DNA of 64,000 nt from Alphaproteobacteria bacterium (lineage in GTDB: Bacteria; Pseudomonadota; Alphaproteobacteria; Micropepsales; Micropepsaceae). Below, one piece after another: positions 25,663 to 33,865 of this stretch (the stretch's first letter is position 1; the number at the start of each line of letters is the position of its first letter). Location: the NCBI GenBank assembly GCA_016124635.1, contig WGNJ01000019.1:124001-188000 (forward strand), written 5' to 3'. The position numbers and the translations under genes were made by a program. The notes under the pieces are model-generated. The model had not been told where the DNA came from. It saw nothing but the letters and a program-made list of their open reading frames with translations, and did no database searches.

Positions 25663-26145
25663 TTACATGCCGCCTTCGTTCTTCATCGGCGCGGGCACGA
25701 TGTCGGCCGAAATCAAGACGGCCGGCTTGTTACCGTTGTTCTTCCACCAATGAGAGAGACTGCCGTGCTCGGCCGTGACGTCGCCGGCCTTGTGCTCGAT
25801 CGGTACGGCGCAGGTCGAGCGGTACTCGGTCATCGAGCCTTCGACGATGTAGATGTTCGCGGGGCGCGCCGTGTGGCTGTGCCAGGGAACGACGCCGCCC
25901 GGCTGGACGACAAGGCGACGCATGCGCATCAATCGGCCGTCGACACCATAGCCTTGACCAAGATCGATTGCGGCGATGACGTCGTCGGTCACGTCCTTGG
26001 GCGCCGTGGCGCCGGGCTTGGTAACGTCGACGCCGACCTTATCGGCGGGACACTCGCCGGCCTGGGCCGCGGTCGAGAAAAGCGGAGCGGCAAAGCCAAG
26101 AGCGGCCGCCACCACGAGGGTTCTGCGAAGCTGAATGCGGTTCAT
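25663..26145 (-). CDS. Secreted cupin-fold protein
   Basis: The 160-residue protein has a signal peptide (LVVAAALGFAAPLFSTAAQA) and a cupin core. The metal-binding pattern is visible as P-G-G-V-V-P-W-H-S-H with E-G-S-M-T-E-Y, and a second H in HGSLSHWW. It is likely a periplasmic metal-dependent enzyme or binding protein; its substrate is unknown. A strong site (AAGGAG) precedes the ATG. It diverges from the peroxiredoxin pair across a 170-base promoter region that holds the 43-bp element. Confidence 0.82.
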   Translation of the reverse strand: MNRIQLRRTLVVAAALGFAAPLFSTAAQAGECPADKVGVDVTKPGATAPKDVTDDVIAAIDLGQGYGVDGRLMRMRRLVVQPGGVVPWHSHTARPANIYIVEGSMTEYRSTCAVPIEHKAGDVTAEHGSLSHWWKNNGNKPAVLISADIVPAPMKNEGGM

Positions 26146-26225
26146 CGTAAAGATCTCCTTGCGGGGTTTGGCGAGGCCCGCTCGGGCATCGCTTCGCCGG
26201 GGAAGATCGGAGAACGCGGCGCCAA

Positions 26226-26268
26226 ACGGAAATACGGATTGCCTTAGGATTGGATAGCCGAGGGCTAT
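26226..26268 (+). promoter_or_regulatory. 43-bp shared promoter element, copy A (ATAG-N7-CTAT)
   Basis: This stretch has 33 of 43 identities with 23012-23054 and contains ATAG-N7-CTAT at 26254-26268, with a fuller dyad ATAGCC-GAG-GGCTAT. It lies 47 bases before the first peroxiredoxin-like gene and about 80 bases before the divergent cupin gene. It is the most likely binding site of the LysR regulator encoded at 27601-28491. Confidence 0.6.
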
Positions 26269-26315
26269 GGCGACGGCAGTTGAGAGTGGCCCGCGAAGCG
26301 CCTAGGCTTTGAGCA

Positions 26316-26957
26316 ATGGACAAATCGCTCGCAGACAAACTCGCCGAAATTCGTGCGCGATCCAGCGATCGAATTACGGGAATCAACAACCACTTGGTCG
26401 AACGGCTCGTCGCCGCCGAAACGGCGCAACAAGCGCTGAAGGCCGGCGACAAGTGCCCGGATTTCGCCTTGCCGACCGCCGAGGGCGAATTCGCACGCGT
26501 CTCGGAGTTGCTCCAAGCAGGCCCCGTCGTACTCAGTTTCTATCGCGGGCAGTGGTGTCCGTTTTGTTCGGCCGAGCTCGAAGCGCTGCACGTCGCCACG
26601 CCCGACATCCACGCACGCGGCGCCAAACTCGTCGCCATCACGCCGGAAGCGGGCGGCCTTGCGGCCAAGGTCAAGCGCGAACGAAATTTCGGCTTCGACA
26701 TCCTTTGCGACTTGGACAACGGCGTTGCGTTGCAGTTCGGTCTTGTGTTCCGCGTTCCGGACGATGCTGTTTCTTTCTTCACCGACGTGAAGAACGATCT
26801 ACCAACGATCTACGACAACGACAGTTGGTTCTTGCCGATTCCGGCCACGTACATCGTTGCGCGCGACGGAACAATCGCGCATGCCTACGTCAACCCCGAC
26901 TTTCGTTACAGGCTCGACCCGGGTGAGATCGTGCGCGTATTGTCCGACCTCAAATGA
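26316..26957 (+). CDS. Peroxiredoxin-like (AhpC/TSA) protein, first of a tandem pair
   Basis: The 213-residue protein has an extended N-terminal helix region and then a thioredoxin/AhpC fold. The active site is FYRGQWCPFCSAEL with Cys81 and Cys84. The CxxC spacing differs from typical 2-Cys peroxiredoxins and resembles a thioredoxin site. It should reduce peroxides or disulfides in the cytoplasm. The last four bases overlap the start of the next gene (ATGA). It resembles that neighbour over the whole length, a tandem duplication. Confidence 0.85.
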   Translation: MDKSLADKLAEIRARSSDRITGINNHLVERLVAAETAQQALKAGDKCPDFALPTAEGEFARVSELLQAGPVVLSFYRGQWCPFCSAELEALHVATPDIHARGAKLVAITPEAGGLAAKVKRERNFGFDILCDLDNGVALQFGLVFRVPDDAVSFFTDVKNDLPTIYDNDSWFLPIPATYIVARDGTIAHAYVNPDFRYRLDPGEIVRVLSDLK

Positions 26958-27604
26958 ACAAGCAGTTGTCACTGACGGAAGTTCTTGCCTCGCTGCGCGA
27001 CAAACAGAGTCCGAAGTGGAGGTCGCTCTACGACACGTTGGTGCAGCATCTGGTCGACGAAGGGGCTGCCAACGACGCCCGCAAGGCAGGCGACAAATTG
27101 CCGGACTTCATGCTGGCGAACGCCGAAGGCAAGTTCGTTCGGTCCGAAGATTTGCTTGCCAAAGGTCCCGTCATTCTCAGCTTCTACCGCGGCCGCTGGT
27201 GCCCTTACTGCTCCGCCGAGCTCGATGCGCTGAACAAAGTCGCAACGAGCATTCGCGACAGCGGGGCGACGCTGGCTGCGGTTACTGCGGAAGCCGGCGG
27301 CGAAGCGATTCGCACTAAATTCGAGCGCCAATTCGATTTCGAGATTCTTTGCGATCTCGACAACGGACTCGCGCTCGAATGCGGTCTTGTCTTCAAGCTG
27401 ACGCCCGAGGTTCAGAAGGCCTATATCGAGAGCAATCTCGAGCTGCCGAAACTCTACGGCAACACGAGCTGGTTCTTGCCGATCCCCGCGACGTATGTCG
27501 TCGACCGCGGCGGCGTCATCCGCGAAGCCTATGTCAATCCCGATTTCAGGTACCGCCTCGATCCGAAGGCGATCATGGCCGTGATCGAAAAGTTGACGGC
27601 CTAG
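26954..27604 (+). CDS. Peroxiredoxin-like (AhpC/TSA) protein, second of a tandem pair
   Basis: The 216-residue paralogue of the upstream gene has active site FYRGRWCPYCSAEL (Cys83, Cys86) and the shared endings SWFLPIPATYVV and YVNPDFRYRLDP. It likely has the same thiol-dependent reductase role with some divergence in substrate. The start is fixed by the ATGA overlap. It converges on the LysR gene, with stops overlapping by four bases. Confidence 0.85.
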   Translation: MNKQLSLTEVLASLRDKQSPKWRSLYDTLVQHLVDEGAANDARKAGDKLPDFMLANAEGKFVRSEDLLAKGPVILSFYRGRWCPYCSAELDALNKVATSIRDSGATLAAVTAEAGGEAIRTKFERQFDFEILCDLDNGLALECGLVFKLTPEVQKAYIESNLELPKLYGNTSWFLPIPATYVVDRGGVIREAYVNPDFRYRLDPKAIMAVIEKLTA

Positions 27605-28491
27605 CTCTTGATCGCGGCGCTCCAGTCGCGGGTGCGCGCAAGCTTTACAAACGCGTCGCTCGCGACGGAGAAGCGACGCCCGGCCACTGCTCCCAAACCG
27701 ACGGAGCGCTGCAATTCGGCACCGTCGATTTGTCTGGCGATCAGACCTTGTTGAAGAGTGATCGTCTGAGGCACCAGCCCGAGCCCAAATCCCGCCTGCA
27801 CCAAATTCTGCAACTGCTCTTCGCTGGTTGCGCGGTGGCGGAAGTTCAGCGTGATGCCGATTTCGCTCGCGATCTCGCGCAATCGTTCGGACGACCCGCA
27901 TTGCGCGCGCTCGACGAAATCTCGCCCGTCCAGACTTGTCAGCGGCACCGGGCTCAACGCCGCCAGCTCATGCGTTGCCGGCATGATCAGCCAAACGTTC
28001 TCGCGAAACAGCGTCCAACTGCGCAATCGCTCGGGCAGATTCTTGTCGTTACCGAGGACGACGAGATCAAGATCGCCTTCGACCGCTTCGTCGACCAAGT
28101 CGCTTTGACACGCCGCGTCCATCGTCAGCTCGAAGTTCGGTACGCCGTCGCGCACGCCCTTGAGCACGCCGGCCAGCAGGTGCGAGCTGACCGAGTTCGC
28201 GACGCCGAGCCTAAGATGCGCGATCTCTCCCTTCTTGAATCCGGTCGCCAGCTGTTTGGCCGTCTGTGCGGCTTCGAAGGTTCGCTCAAGATGCGGAAGC
28301 ATCGCGCGGCCAAGCTCAGTCAAATGGGTGTTGGCGCGCTCGCGGTGAAACAGGAGACCGCCAAATTCTTCTTCGAGTTTTTGTATCGCGCGCGTCAGCG
28401 AAGGTTGTGCGACGTTGCATTCCTCCGCCGCCTTGGTGAAGTTCAGCGTACGGCAGACGGCGAGAAAGTAGCGGACCTGGTGCATCTCCAT
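27601..28491 (-). CDS. LysR-type transcriptional regulator
   Basis: The 296-residue protein has the LysR winged helix (residues 4-62: VRYFLAVCRTLNFTKAAEECNV, then QPSLTRAIQKLEEEFGG) and an effector domain. I see no OxyR-like paired cysteines in the right context, so the inducer is unknown. It faces the peroxiredoxin pair and probably controls the cupin/peroxiredoxin divergon and bdhA through the ATAG-N7-CTAT elements (inference). The ATG at 28491 has no strong ribosome site; 28485 is possible. Confidence 0.88.
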   Translation of the reverse strand: MEMHQVRYFLAVCRTLNFTKAAEECNVAQPSLTRAIQKLEEEFGGLLFHRERANTHLTELGRAMLPHLERTFEAAQTAKQLATGFKKGEIAHLRLGVANSVSSHLLAGVLKGVRDGVPNFELTMDAACQSDLVDEAVEGDLDLVVLGNDKNLPERLRSWTLFRENVWLIMPATHELAALSPVPLTSLDGRDFVERAQCGSSERLREIASEIGITLNFRHRATSEEQLQNLVQAGFGLGLVPQTITLQQGLIARQIDGAELQRSVGLGAVAGRRFSVASDAFVKLARTRDWSAAIKS

Positions 28492-28874
28492 GTGACGAAG
28501 ATATCAGGTCCGGGGACCGGTCAACCAGCCTCCATAATCATCACTACTTTGGCGTCGGAACGGCGATGCCCGATGGGGGGTCGGTTGTGCCAAGCCCGTT
28601 GCCAATATCCTCCAAGTTGGAGCGAAGGCAGGCCAAGGTCTTGATCAATTTCCAGCCGGGCTCATCGCAAGCATTCATCCTTACGTCATCTGTCCCGCCC
28701 GTCACCGCCAAATTAAGAAGCGCGACGTTGGCTGTTGAAGTCAGCGATTGACATGGCACCTGGGTCCCCAAGCGCGGGCCGCTATGACGCAAAAGCATCG
28801 AAACCATGCCCCCGACGGCAATGACACTCGAGCGCGCGCAAAGGTATTTGGAGGCATGTTCTGGAGAACTTGAC
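28492..28874. other. Gap of 383 bases without a confident gene
   Basis: It holds the LysR promoter side, including a palindrome GGTCCGGGGACC near 28510. A minus-strand open frame (28544-28807) has a protein-like segment (EPGWKLIKTLACLRSNLEDIG) but no ribosome site. I treat it as non-coding or a decayed fragment. Confidence 0.4.
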
Positions 28875-29327
28875 ATGCACACCAAGCTGCAATGGGCAAG
28901 CGTGATCCTGTTCATGGCGGTCAGCATCTTTCTGATCGCCTTCGGCCTTCTTTACGCTAACGTGACTGACCTACTCTGGTTTCATGCGGCGGCGGTGCCG
29001 GCCGATGCGCTCGAAAAAGTGCGGCCGCTCTACTTCGCCTTGATGAAGCTGATCGGCGGCGCATCGATCGGTCTCGGCCTCCTCGGCGCTTATGTGGTTC
29101 TGGGTCCGATGCGGCATGGCGCACGCTGGGCCGCGACCTTCGTCGCCGTGACGTACTGGATCGCATTCGGTGTCGCTGGCTACACCGCAATTCGCCTCAA
29201 CGAGCTTACAGGAGCGCCCGTTGCTTGGTACAACATGGCGATCTTGTCGGCGATCACGGCCTTCGCCTTCTTCGCACACGCCTTCGCGACACGGTCGGCG
29301 GCATCCGCTGGCGTGGGCCACGGGTGA
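28875..29327 (+). CDS. Four-helix membrane protein, unknown function
   Basis: This 150-residue protein has four predicted membrane helices: VILFMAVSIFLIAFGLLY, then IGGASIGLGLLGAYVVLG, then WAATFVAVTYWIAFGVAGY, and a last one near WYNMAILSAITAFAFFAHAF. I do not recognise the family; it resembles small DUF-type membrane proteins. The ATG at 28875 (MHTKLQW) has GGAGAA upstream and is preferred to one at 28806. It is not obviously in an operon. Confidence 0.65.
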   Translation: MHTKLQWASVILFMAVSIFLIAFGLLYANVTDLLWFHAAAVPADALEKVRPLYFALMKLIGGASIGLGLLGAYVVLGPMRHGARWAATFVAVTYWIAFGVAGYTAIRLNELTGAPVAWYNMAILSAITAFAFFAHAFATRSAASAGVGHG

Positions 29328-29760
29328 CTGGAAACAACGACTTCAACTCGCGCAGGCTCACGGGCTGGACGGCCGCTTTGGAGTGAATGTCTCCCTGATT
29401 TCGCGTCCTCAATGCCACGCATCGTGTCGGGGGACGGATGAGAGTTCGCTTTCGGCGATTTCGCACAAGAAGAACGACGACGCGACGGGTTGAATTACTG
29501 ATTTCGGCGAAATCTAGCCAGTTGGGCCGAAGCTGCGAATGTCCGAGTTGAAGTCACCGCATGTCACAAACCAGCATGACGACTGAACGGATGCGTTGGA
29601 GGAACTATGACATTCGCCCAACACCCTCAAATCGCTTGCCATTAAAGGCCCCTAGTCGACCCAATCGCGAGTCGTGTACGGCTACGCAAGTCGAAACCGG
29701 TTGTGTTATGGTCCATTCAAGGAACAGCTGTCGCCAGCTAGTTCGCTGGAACGATCCGCG
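29328..29760. other. Gap of 433 bases with no gene seen
   Basis: This is a region of lower G+C between the membrane protein and the cyclase-YHS gene. I see no convincing reading frame, tRNA or repeat. Short open frames in it lack ribosome sites. Confidence 0.5.
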
Positions 29761-30444
29761 ATGCACACGAACGTCAGTACTGTCGATGGTTTCGAACCTG
29801 CGTTTGCGACCGTTGCGTTCGTCGACTTGGCAGGCTTCAGCGCGATAACGGATGTCTATGGCGATGCGTCGGCAATTGCCGTGCTCAAGCTCTTCGAGGA
29901 ACTCGTGCACGACGCGCTCGGAGAGCTTGGTCCACCGATCAAATGGATTGGCGACGAAGCAATGTTTGGATTTCCTGATCCGGCAACCGCACTGCAAATG
30001 CTTGGGCGATTGCTACCTGCTTGCAGATCCGAACCGCGAATACCGCTAACAAGGGCCGGGCTGTGTCACGGTCCAGTACTCCGCCGATCGAGCGACCTAT
30101 TCGGCTCGACGGTCAACATCGCTGCACGGATCACCGCGTTCGCGTCCCCGGGGCAATTGTTGGCAACCCAGCCCGTAGCAAATCTGGCCGAAGCATCGGG
30201 CATAGTTTCGCGTGACTTGGGTAGGGTGGCGCTGCGATCGATTGCGGACCAGGTGCAACTTTTTTCAATCGAGTTGGCAGCGGCCTTCGATCCTGCCTGG
30301 ATAGATCCGGTTTGCAAGATGCACGCGCCCTTCGCAGCATACCGCAGAGCCTTGCCCGCGGAACCATGGTTTTGCTCTGAGCGGTGCGCCAAGGCATACA
30401 GGCAATCACCGGGCACATATGCAATCCACAAGCATGAACAATAG
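29761..30444 (+). CDS. Class III nucleotide cyclase fused to a C-terminal YHS domain
   Basis: The 227-residue protein has a cyclase domain at about residues 14-170 with metal-binding Asp22 (FVDLAGFS) and Asp65 (KWIGDE), substrate Lys61, and Asn119/Arg123 (VNIAARI). All catalytic residues are in place. A YHS domain follows at 181-222 with DPVCKM (Cys185) and FCSERCAKAY (Cys205, Cys209), a possible metal site. Coupling of metal or redox sensing to cyclic nucleotide synthesis is inferred. The ATG at 29761 matches the domain start. The gene overlaps the next by 26 bases. Confidence 0.85.
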   Translation: MHTNVSTVDGFEPAFATVAFVDLAGFSAITDVYGDASAIAVLKLFEELVHDALGELGPPIKWIGDEAMFGFPDPATALQMLGRLLPACRSEPRIPLTRAGLCHGPVLRRSSDLFGSTVNIAARITAFASPGQLLATQPVANLAEASGIVSRDLGRVALRSIADQVQLFSIELAAAFDPAWIDPVCKMHAPFAAYRRALPAEPWFCSERCAKAYRQSPGTYAIHKHEQ

Positions 30445-31126
30445 AGTATTCGATCGCACATCGCTGCGCCTGCCCGCTATGCTGATGATCGTAGGCCAAC
30501 TTCTGTATATTGCGGTAACGCAGTTTCACGCTGGTGGAGATGCCAACAATCATCCCGCCATTTTCACCGTGTATGCCGGAAACGAGATTTGGACAGCCGT
30601 TCACCTCGGTCAATTTGTGAGCATGGCAATCTTGTTGGCGGGACTGTTTGCCCTGTTCGTCACCCTTGATCTTCAAGCTGTCGCCATGCCTTGGCTAACC
30701 CGGTTGGGTGCCGCGATGGCGATGGTGACGCTGGCTTTGTACGGCGCTCTGCAGGCAGTGGATGGGGTAGCCCTTAAACAGGCAGTGAACGCATGGGTGA
30801 GCGCCCCAGACTCGGAGAGGGCCGCCCGCTTCGTAAGCGCCGAGGCGATCCGCTGGCTTGAGTGGGGCATGCGAAGTTACGTGGACTTCGCGCTGGGCCT
30901 CACATTGCTCGTCTGCGCGACCTCGATGGCGCGGGCGAGTTATCTCTCACGATTGATTGCCTACCTGATCGGCCTCTCGGGCATAGCCTACCTGGCGCAA
31001 GGTTGGATAGCAGGCTCGGAAGGCTTTTCGCCGGCGCAGTCAATTGCAATCGTGGCGGCCTGGGCACTGAGCGTGACATGGATGATCTGGCTGCTCATCA
31101 TCACGTCGCGTGATTCAATGCACTAG
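30419..31126 (+). CDS. DUF4386-like multi-pass membrane protein
   Basis: This 235-residue protein has about six predicted helices, for example SMAILLAGLFALFVTLDL, a central AMAMVTLALYGALQ and a C-terminal IVAAWALSVTWMIWLLII. It resembles DUF4386-type membrane proteins; no function is known. The start overlaps the cyclase-YHS gene end by 26 bases, so the two genes are probably co-transcribed. An ATG at 30434 is an alternative and neither has a clear ribosome site. Confidence 0.65.
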   Translation: MQSTSMNNRVFDRTSLRLPAMLMIVGQLLYIAVTQFHAGGDANNHPAIFTVYAGNEIWTAVHLGQFVSMAILLAGLFALFVTLDLQAVAMPWLTRLGAAMAMVTLALYGALQAVDGVALKQAVNAWVSAPDSERAARFVSAEAIRWLEWGMRSYVDFALGLTLLVCATSMARASYLSRLIAYLIGLSGIAYLAQGWIAGSEGFSPAQSIAIVAAWALSVTWMIWLLIITSRDSMH

Positions 31127-31613
31127 TCCTGCTAAACCGATGATAGTTTGGCTGCGACCGGAATCGGCGAGAAACGGTCACCCATGTTGCTGCGCCCCAA
31201 TGGCTACCTTCAGGCACATTGTTGCCCTAACGCCATTTGGCTAAGCCATGCCAATAATTCGCTGTGTTCAAAAATGACGCCAGGCCCACATTCGGCGATC
31301 TGTCAGGTGACGACCCAACAGCGCGGCGGAGCAACTGTCCGCTGCTCCACACACAGAACCGGGCTTGATTCCTTGGATGGCAGCAACGAGCCGTAGCGCC
31401 GTACCACATTCCATCCCACACTACGCGGGAGAGAGCCGCAGATACCTCTGCAACGCAAAGGCATCAGAGATGATCGTCAGCCGCGCTCAATCGATCGGCT
31501 GCTCCCGGATCATGCTCGACTACCGATAAGCGGTATGCGACTTGGACCGAGGGCTTGGCCTCAGTGAGTGTCTCGCGCCACTTCTGCTGTTTCCCGACAG
31601 TCCGGCCTCAGCA
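31127..31613. other. Gap of 487 bases with no gene seen
   Basis: It lies between the DUF4386-like gene and the convergent acyl-CoA dehydrogenase gene. No reading frame in it has a ribosome site, and no RNA or repeat was noticed. Base composition is less GC-rich than the flanks. Confidence 0.5.
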
Positions 31614-32777
31614 TCAATTGCAAAGGCTTCGCGCCATCAGGTTACGATGCGTCTCGTTGGTGCCGGAGTAGATGCTGGCGGCGCGCGTCGCCAAGTACTT
31701 GCGGATCGCGAAAGGCGGGTCAGAAGCCGAAGCCGATCGACGTGCCGGTTCACCTGCTGCGAAGGCAGTCACGTCGAACAACGCGGCCGCAATCTTCTGG
31801 TGGAGCTCGGTCGCAAGTGTCTTCAGCATGGACGATTGCACCGCGGTGATCTCGCTCGTCTGCGCAAGAATTCGCAGCTCAAGCCCTTCAAACGCACGCA
31901 ATTTGCACTCAAGCTCGCTGATACGGCGGCGGCTCTCATTCGAACTATCGAGGCACTCGAATTCCCGCAAACGCCGCAAAACGCGCCTCAGGAGCCCGGA
32001 GGTCGTGTTGTTGGAGCGGGCGAACTTCATCAACAGCTTGGCCGCCGACCAGCCCTCATTTTCCTCTCCGACTCTGTTTTCGACTGGCACGCGGACATCG
32101 GTGAACACGACTTCATTGAACTCGTGCTCGCCGGCAATGGAAATGACCGGTCTCACCTTAATGCCCGGGGTTTCCATATCGATGAGCAAGAACGTGATCC
32201 CGTCTTGCGGCCGCGGGCTGTGTCGCGTGCGTACGAGGCAGAACATGCGGGTGGCAATGTGCGCCCCGGTGGTCCAAATCTTCGCTCCGCTGACCATGTA
32301 ATGATCGCCTTGGCACGCGGCACGTGTTTGTAGCGCGGCAAGATCCGATCCCGCGCCAGTTTCAGAAAACCCCTGACACCATAAATCACGGCCGTCGAGA
32401 ATCGCCGGTAAATATCGTTGCCGCTGAGCGGCTGTTCCGATCGCAATCAACAAAGGCCCAAGCGTTCGAATGCCGCCGGCAAACAAGATCGGGGCATCGT
32501 TCTCGGCGCACTCGTGCTCGAACAGCATGCGCTGTCGCGCGGTCCAACCCGTGCCCCCATATGCCACCGGCCACGCCGGCGCGATCCAACCGCGTTCGAA
32601 AAGGCGCTGATGCCAAGCCCGGCACGCTGGGAGCTCCGAGTGTACGCCGACCGTATCGCGGCCGGCTTCGCGCAGGTCCGAAGTTAGCGCCTGCCCCAAG
32701 AAGGCACGGACCTCGGTCAAGAAGGCAGTGTCATCCTCGGAGCATCGCTTCCAATCGCTTAGGACGGCCTGAGACAT
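31614..32777 (-). CDS. Acyl-CoA dehydrogenase
   Basis: This 387-residue flavoprotein has the family FAD and substrate segment WCQGFSETGAGSDLAALQT and the later GAKIWTTGAH, with the C-terminal IYSGTNETHRNLMAR that closes the FAD site. It oxidises an acyl-CoA at the alpha-beta position and passes electrons to ETF. The substrate is not deducible. It is isolated, with no partner beta-oxidation gene nearby. Two FNR-like boxes lie in the divergent region upstream (32813-32887). Confidence 0.85.
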   Translation of the reverse strand: MSQAVLSDWKRCSEDDTAFLTEVRAFLGQALTSDLREAGRDTVGVHSELPACRAWHQRLFERGWIAPAWPVAYGGTGWTARQRMLFEHECAENDAPILFAGGIRTLGPLLIAIGTAAQRQRYLPAILDGRDLWCQGFSETGAGSDLAALQTRAACQGDHYMVSGAKIWTTGAHIATRMFCLVRTRHSPRPQDGITFLLIDMETPGIKVRPVISIAGEHEFNEVVFTDVRVPVENRVGEENEGWSAAKLLMKFARSNNTTSGLLRRVLRRLREFECLDSSNESRRRISELECKLRAFEGLELRILAQTSEITAVQSSMLKTLATELHQKIAAALFDVTAFAAGEPARRSASASDPPFAIRKYLATRAASIYSGTNETHRNLMARSLCN

Positions 32778-32812
32778 GATTGAAAACGATATGGGTATCT
32801 TGGCTGCCGCCT

Positions 32813-32826
32813 TTGATTTGGGTCAA
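32813..32826. promoter_or_regulatory. FNR/NNR-like box (one mismatch)
   Basis: TTGATTTGGGTCAA fits TTGAT-N4-ATCAA with one mismatch. It lies in the divergent gap between the acyl-CoA dehydrogenase gene and the 116-residue coiled-coil gene. Confidence 0.4.
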
Positions 32827-32873
32827 TTGAGATGGTGCGCCTAACCCTCCGGTTCATCTGTCGCATGCAGGTT

Positions 32874-32887
32874 TTGATTTGCCTCAA
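32874..32887. promoter_or_regulatory. FNR/NNR-like box (one mismatch), second in the same gap
   Basis: TTGATTTGCCTCAA fits TTGAT-N4-ATCAA with one mismatch. It lies 52 bases before the ATG of the 116-residue gene, a plausible distance for an activator site. Confidence 0.4.
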
Positions 32888-32939
32888 CAGCATGTGAGGG
32901 GGAGCGCCCCACAGTTGCGCCCTCTTTGCGGAGACTCTC

Positions 32940-33290
32940 ATGACACTGTTCGGATGGGCCTTGTCTCCAGGTAAGCAGATTGAACGATCCGAAATCGCTG
33001 TGCTGCGTAAAGAGTTGGAAGTTGAGCACGGGCGACTCGCAACAAATCTACGCACCAGTCGCGCGCAACTTTTGCAAATCAAACGCCTTCAGACCGACAT
33101 GGACGTTGATTTGCTATTGACCGGATACGACGCCCTATTAGCGATGGTTGATCGCGAAGACTTCACCGTGATGCCGCTGGAACGCATCCCAGTCGTCGTT
33201 TCCCAGGTGACACAGAGATTGGAGCGCCTGGGTCGACTGCTGCGCGAAGCGCAAAGCGCCGCGAAGCGGAATGCGATGGTCCTGCATTAG
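32940..33290 (+). CDS. Hypothetical coiled-coil protein
   Basis: I do not recognise this 116-residue protein. It is mostly helical with heptad-like segments (RSEIAVLRKELEVEHGRLAT, then VVVSQVTQRLERLGRLLREA) and has no membrane helix or cysteine. The ATG has a GGAG site 7 bases upstream. Two FNR/NNR-like boxes precede it, and its stop overlaps the convergent mobB stop by four bases. Its position suggests a link with the nitrate locus, but no function can be named. Confidence 0.6.
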   Translation: MTLFGWALSPGKQIERSEIAVLRKELEVEHGRLATNLRTSRAQLLQIKRLQTDMDVDLLLTGYDALLAMVDREDFTVMPLERIPVVVSQVTQRLERLGRLLREAQSAAKRNAMVLH

Positions 33291-33853
33291 GGACACCGAT
33301 GGTTGCGGGTCGTCTTTACGGGAGACGCTGGCTGCATCCCTCTCGTTGCCTGCTGAATGTCCAAGACACGCAGAATGAAGTCGGCGATGCCGACAATGTC
33401 ACCCGGAGACAGCACGCGGCGGTTTGCCGTCGACGTCAGACGATCGGTTACGACTGCCAAGACGGTCGGGTCGCTCTCTGCGATTAGGCCTGTGGCATTT
33501 GCCCATGCGGTTTCGATCTTGGGGTGACGATCGGCCTTGAAGCCCTCGACCAAGACAAGATCGCAGTGCGCCAGGTGACCGACCAACTCATCCAATGCCG
33601 TTTCTTCGCCATCGCAATTCTCATGCATCAAAGCCCAGCGGTTTGACGACATTACCAGGACTTCGGCTGCCCCGGCCTCGCGGTGACGGTGGCTGTCTTT
33701 GCCGGGCCGGTCGATATCGAACGCATGGTGGGCGTGCTTTATCGTTGAAACCCGCAGACCTCGTTTGCGAAACTCTTGCAACAAGGAAACGATCAGTGTC
33801 GTCTTTCCGCTGTTTTTCCAACCGACAACGCCAAATATTTTTTGACCACGCAT
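33287..33853 (-). CDS. mobB: Molybdopterin-guanine dinucleotide biosynthesis adapter protein MobB
   Basis: The 188-residue GTPase-like protein has a Walker A motif (GWKNSGKTT) and the MobB segment S-T-I-K-H-A-H-H near residue 40, followed by DLVLVEGFK. It helps attach GMP to molybdopterin for the bis-MGD cofactor that NarG needs. It follows the porin gene closely; the ATG at 33853 is chosen over a GTG at 33865. The C-terminal about 25 residues are a low-conservation tail. Confidence 0.88.
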   Translation of the reverse strand: MRGQKIFGVVGWKNSGKTTLIVSLLQEFRKRGLRVSTIKHAHHAFDIDRPGKDSHRHREAGAAEVLVMSSNRWALMHENCDGEETALDELVGHLAHCDLVLVEGFKADRHPKIETAWANATGLIAESDPTVLAVVTDRLTSTANRRVLSPGDIVGIADFILRVLDIQQATRGMQPASPVKTTRNHRCP

Positions 33854-33865
33854 GCGATGTTGCAC

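Noticed and set aside
28638..28645. TTGATCAA as an FNR half-site pair
   Set aside because: The two half-sites have no four-base spacer, so it does not fit an FNR box, and there is no candidate gene in position.
28544..28807. Minus-strand open frame after the LysR gene
   Set aside because: It has a protein-like stretch but no ribosome site, no family match and unusual composition. It may be a decayed gene, but this cannot be shown here.
29793..29802. TTCGAACC-like sequence resembling a tRNA T-loop or attachment repeat
   Set aside because: Only 8 to 10 bases match the tRNA-Ser 3' end, and it is inside the cyclase coding region. No acceptor-stem match follows, so it is not an attachment site.
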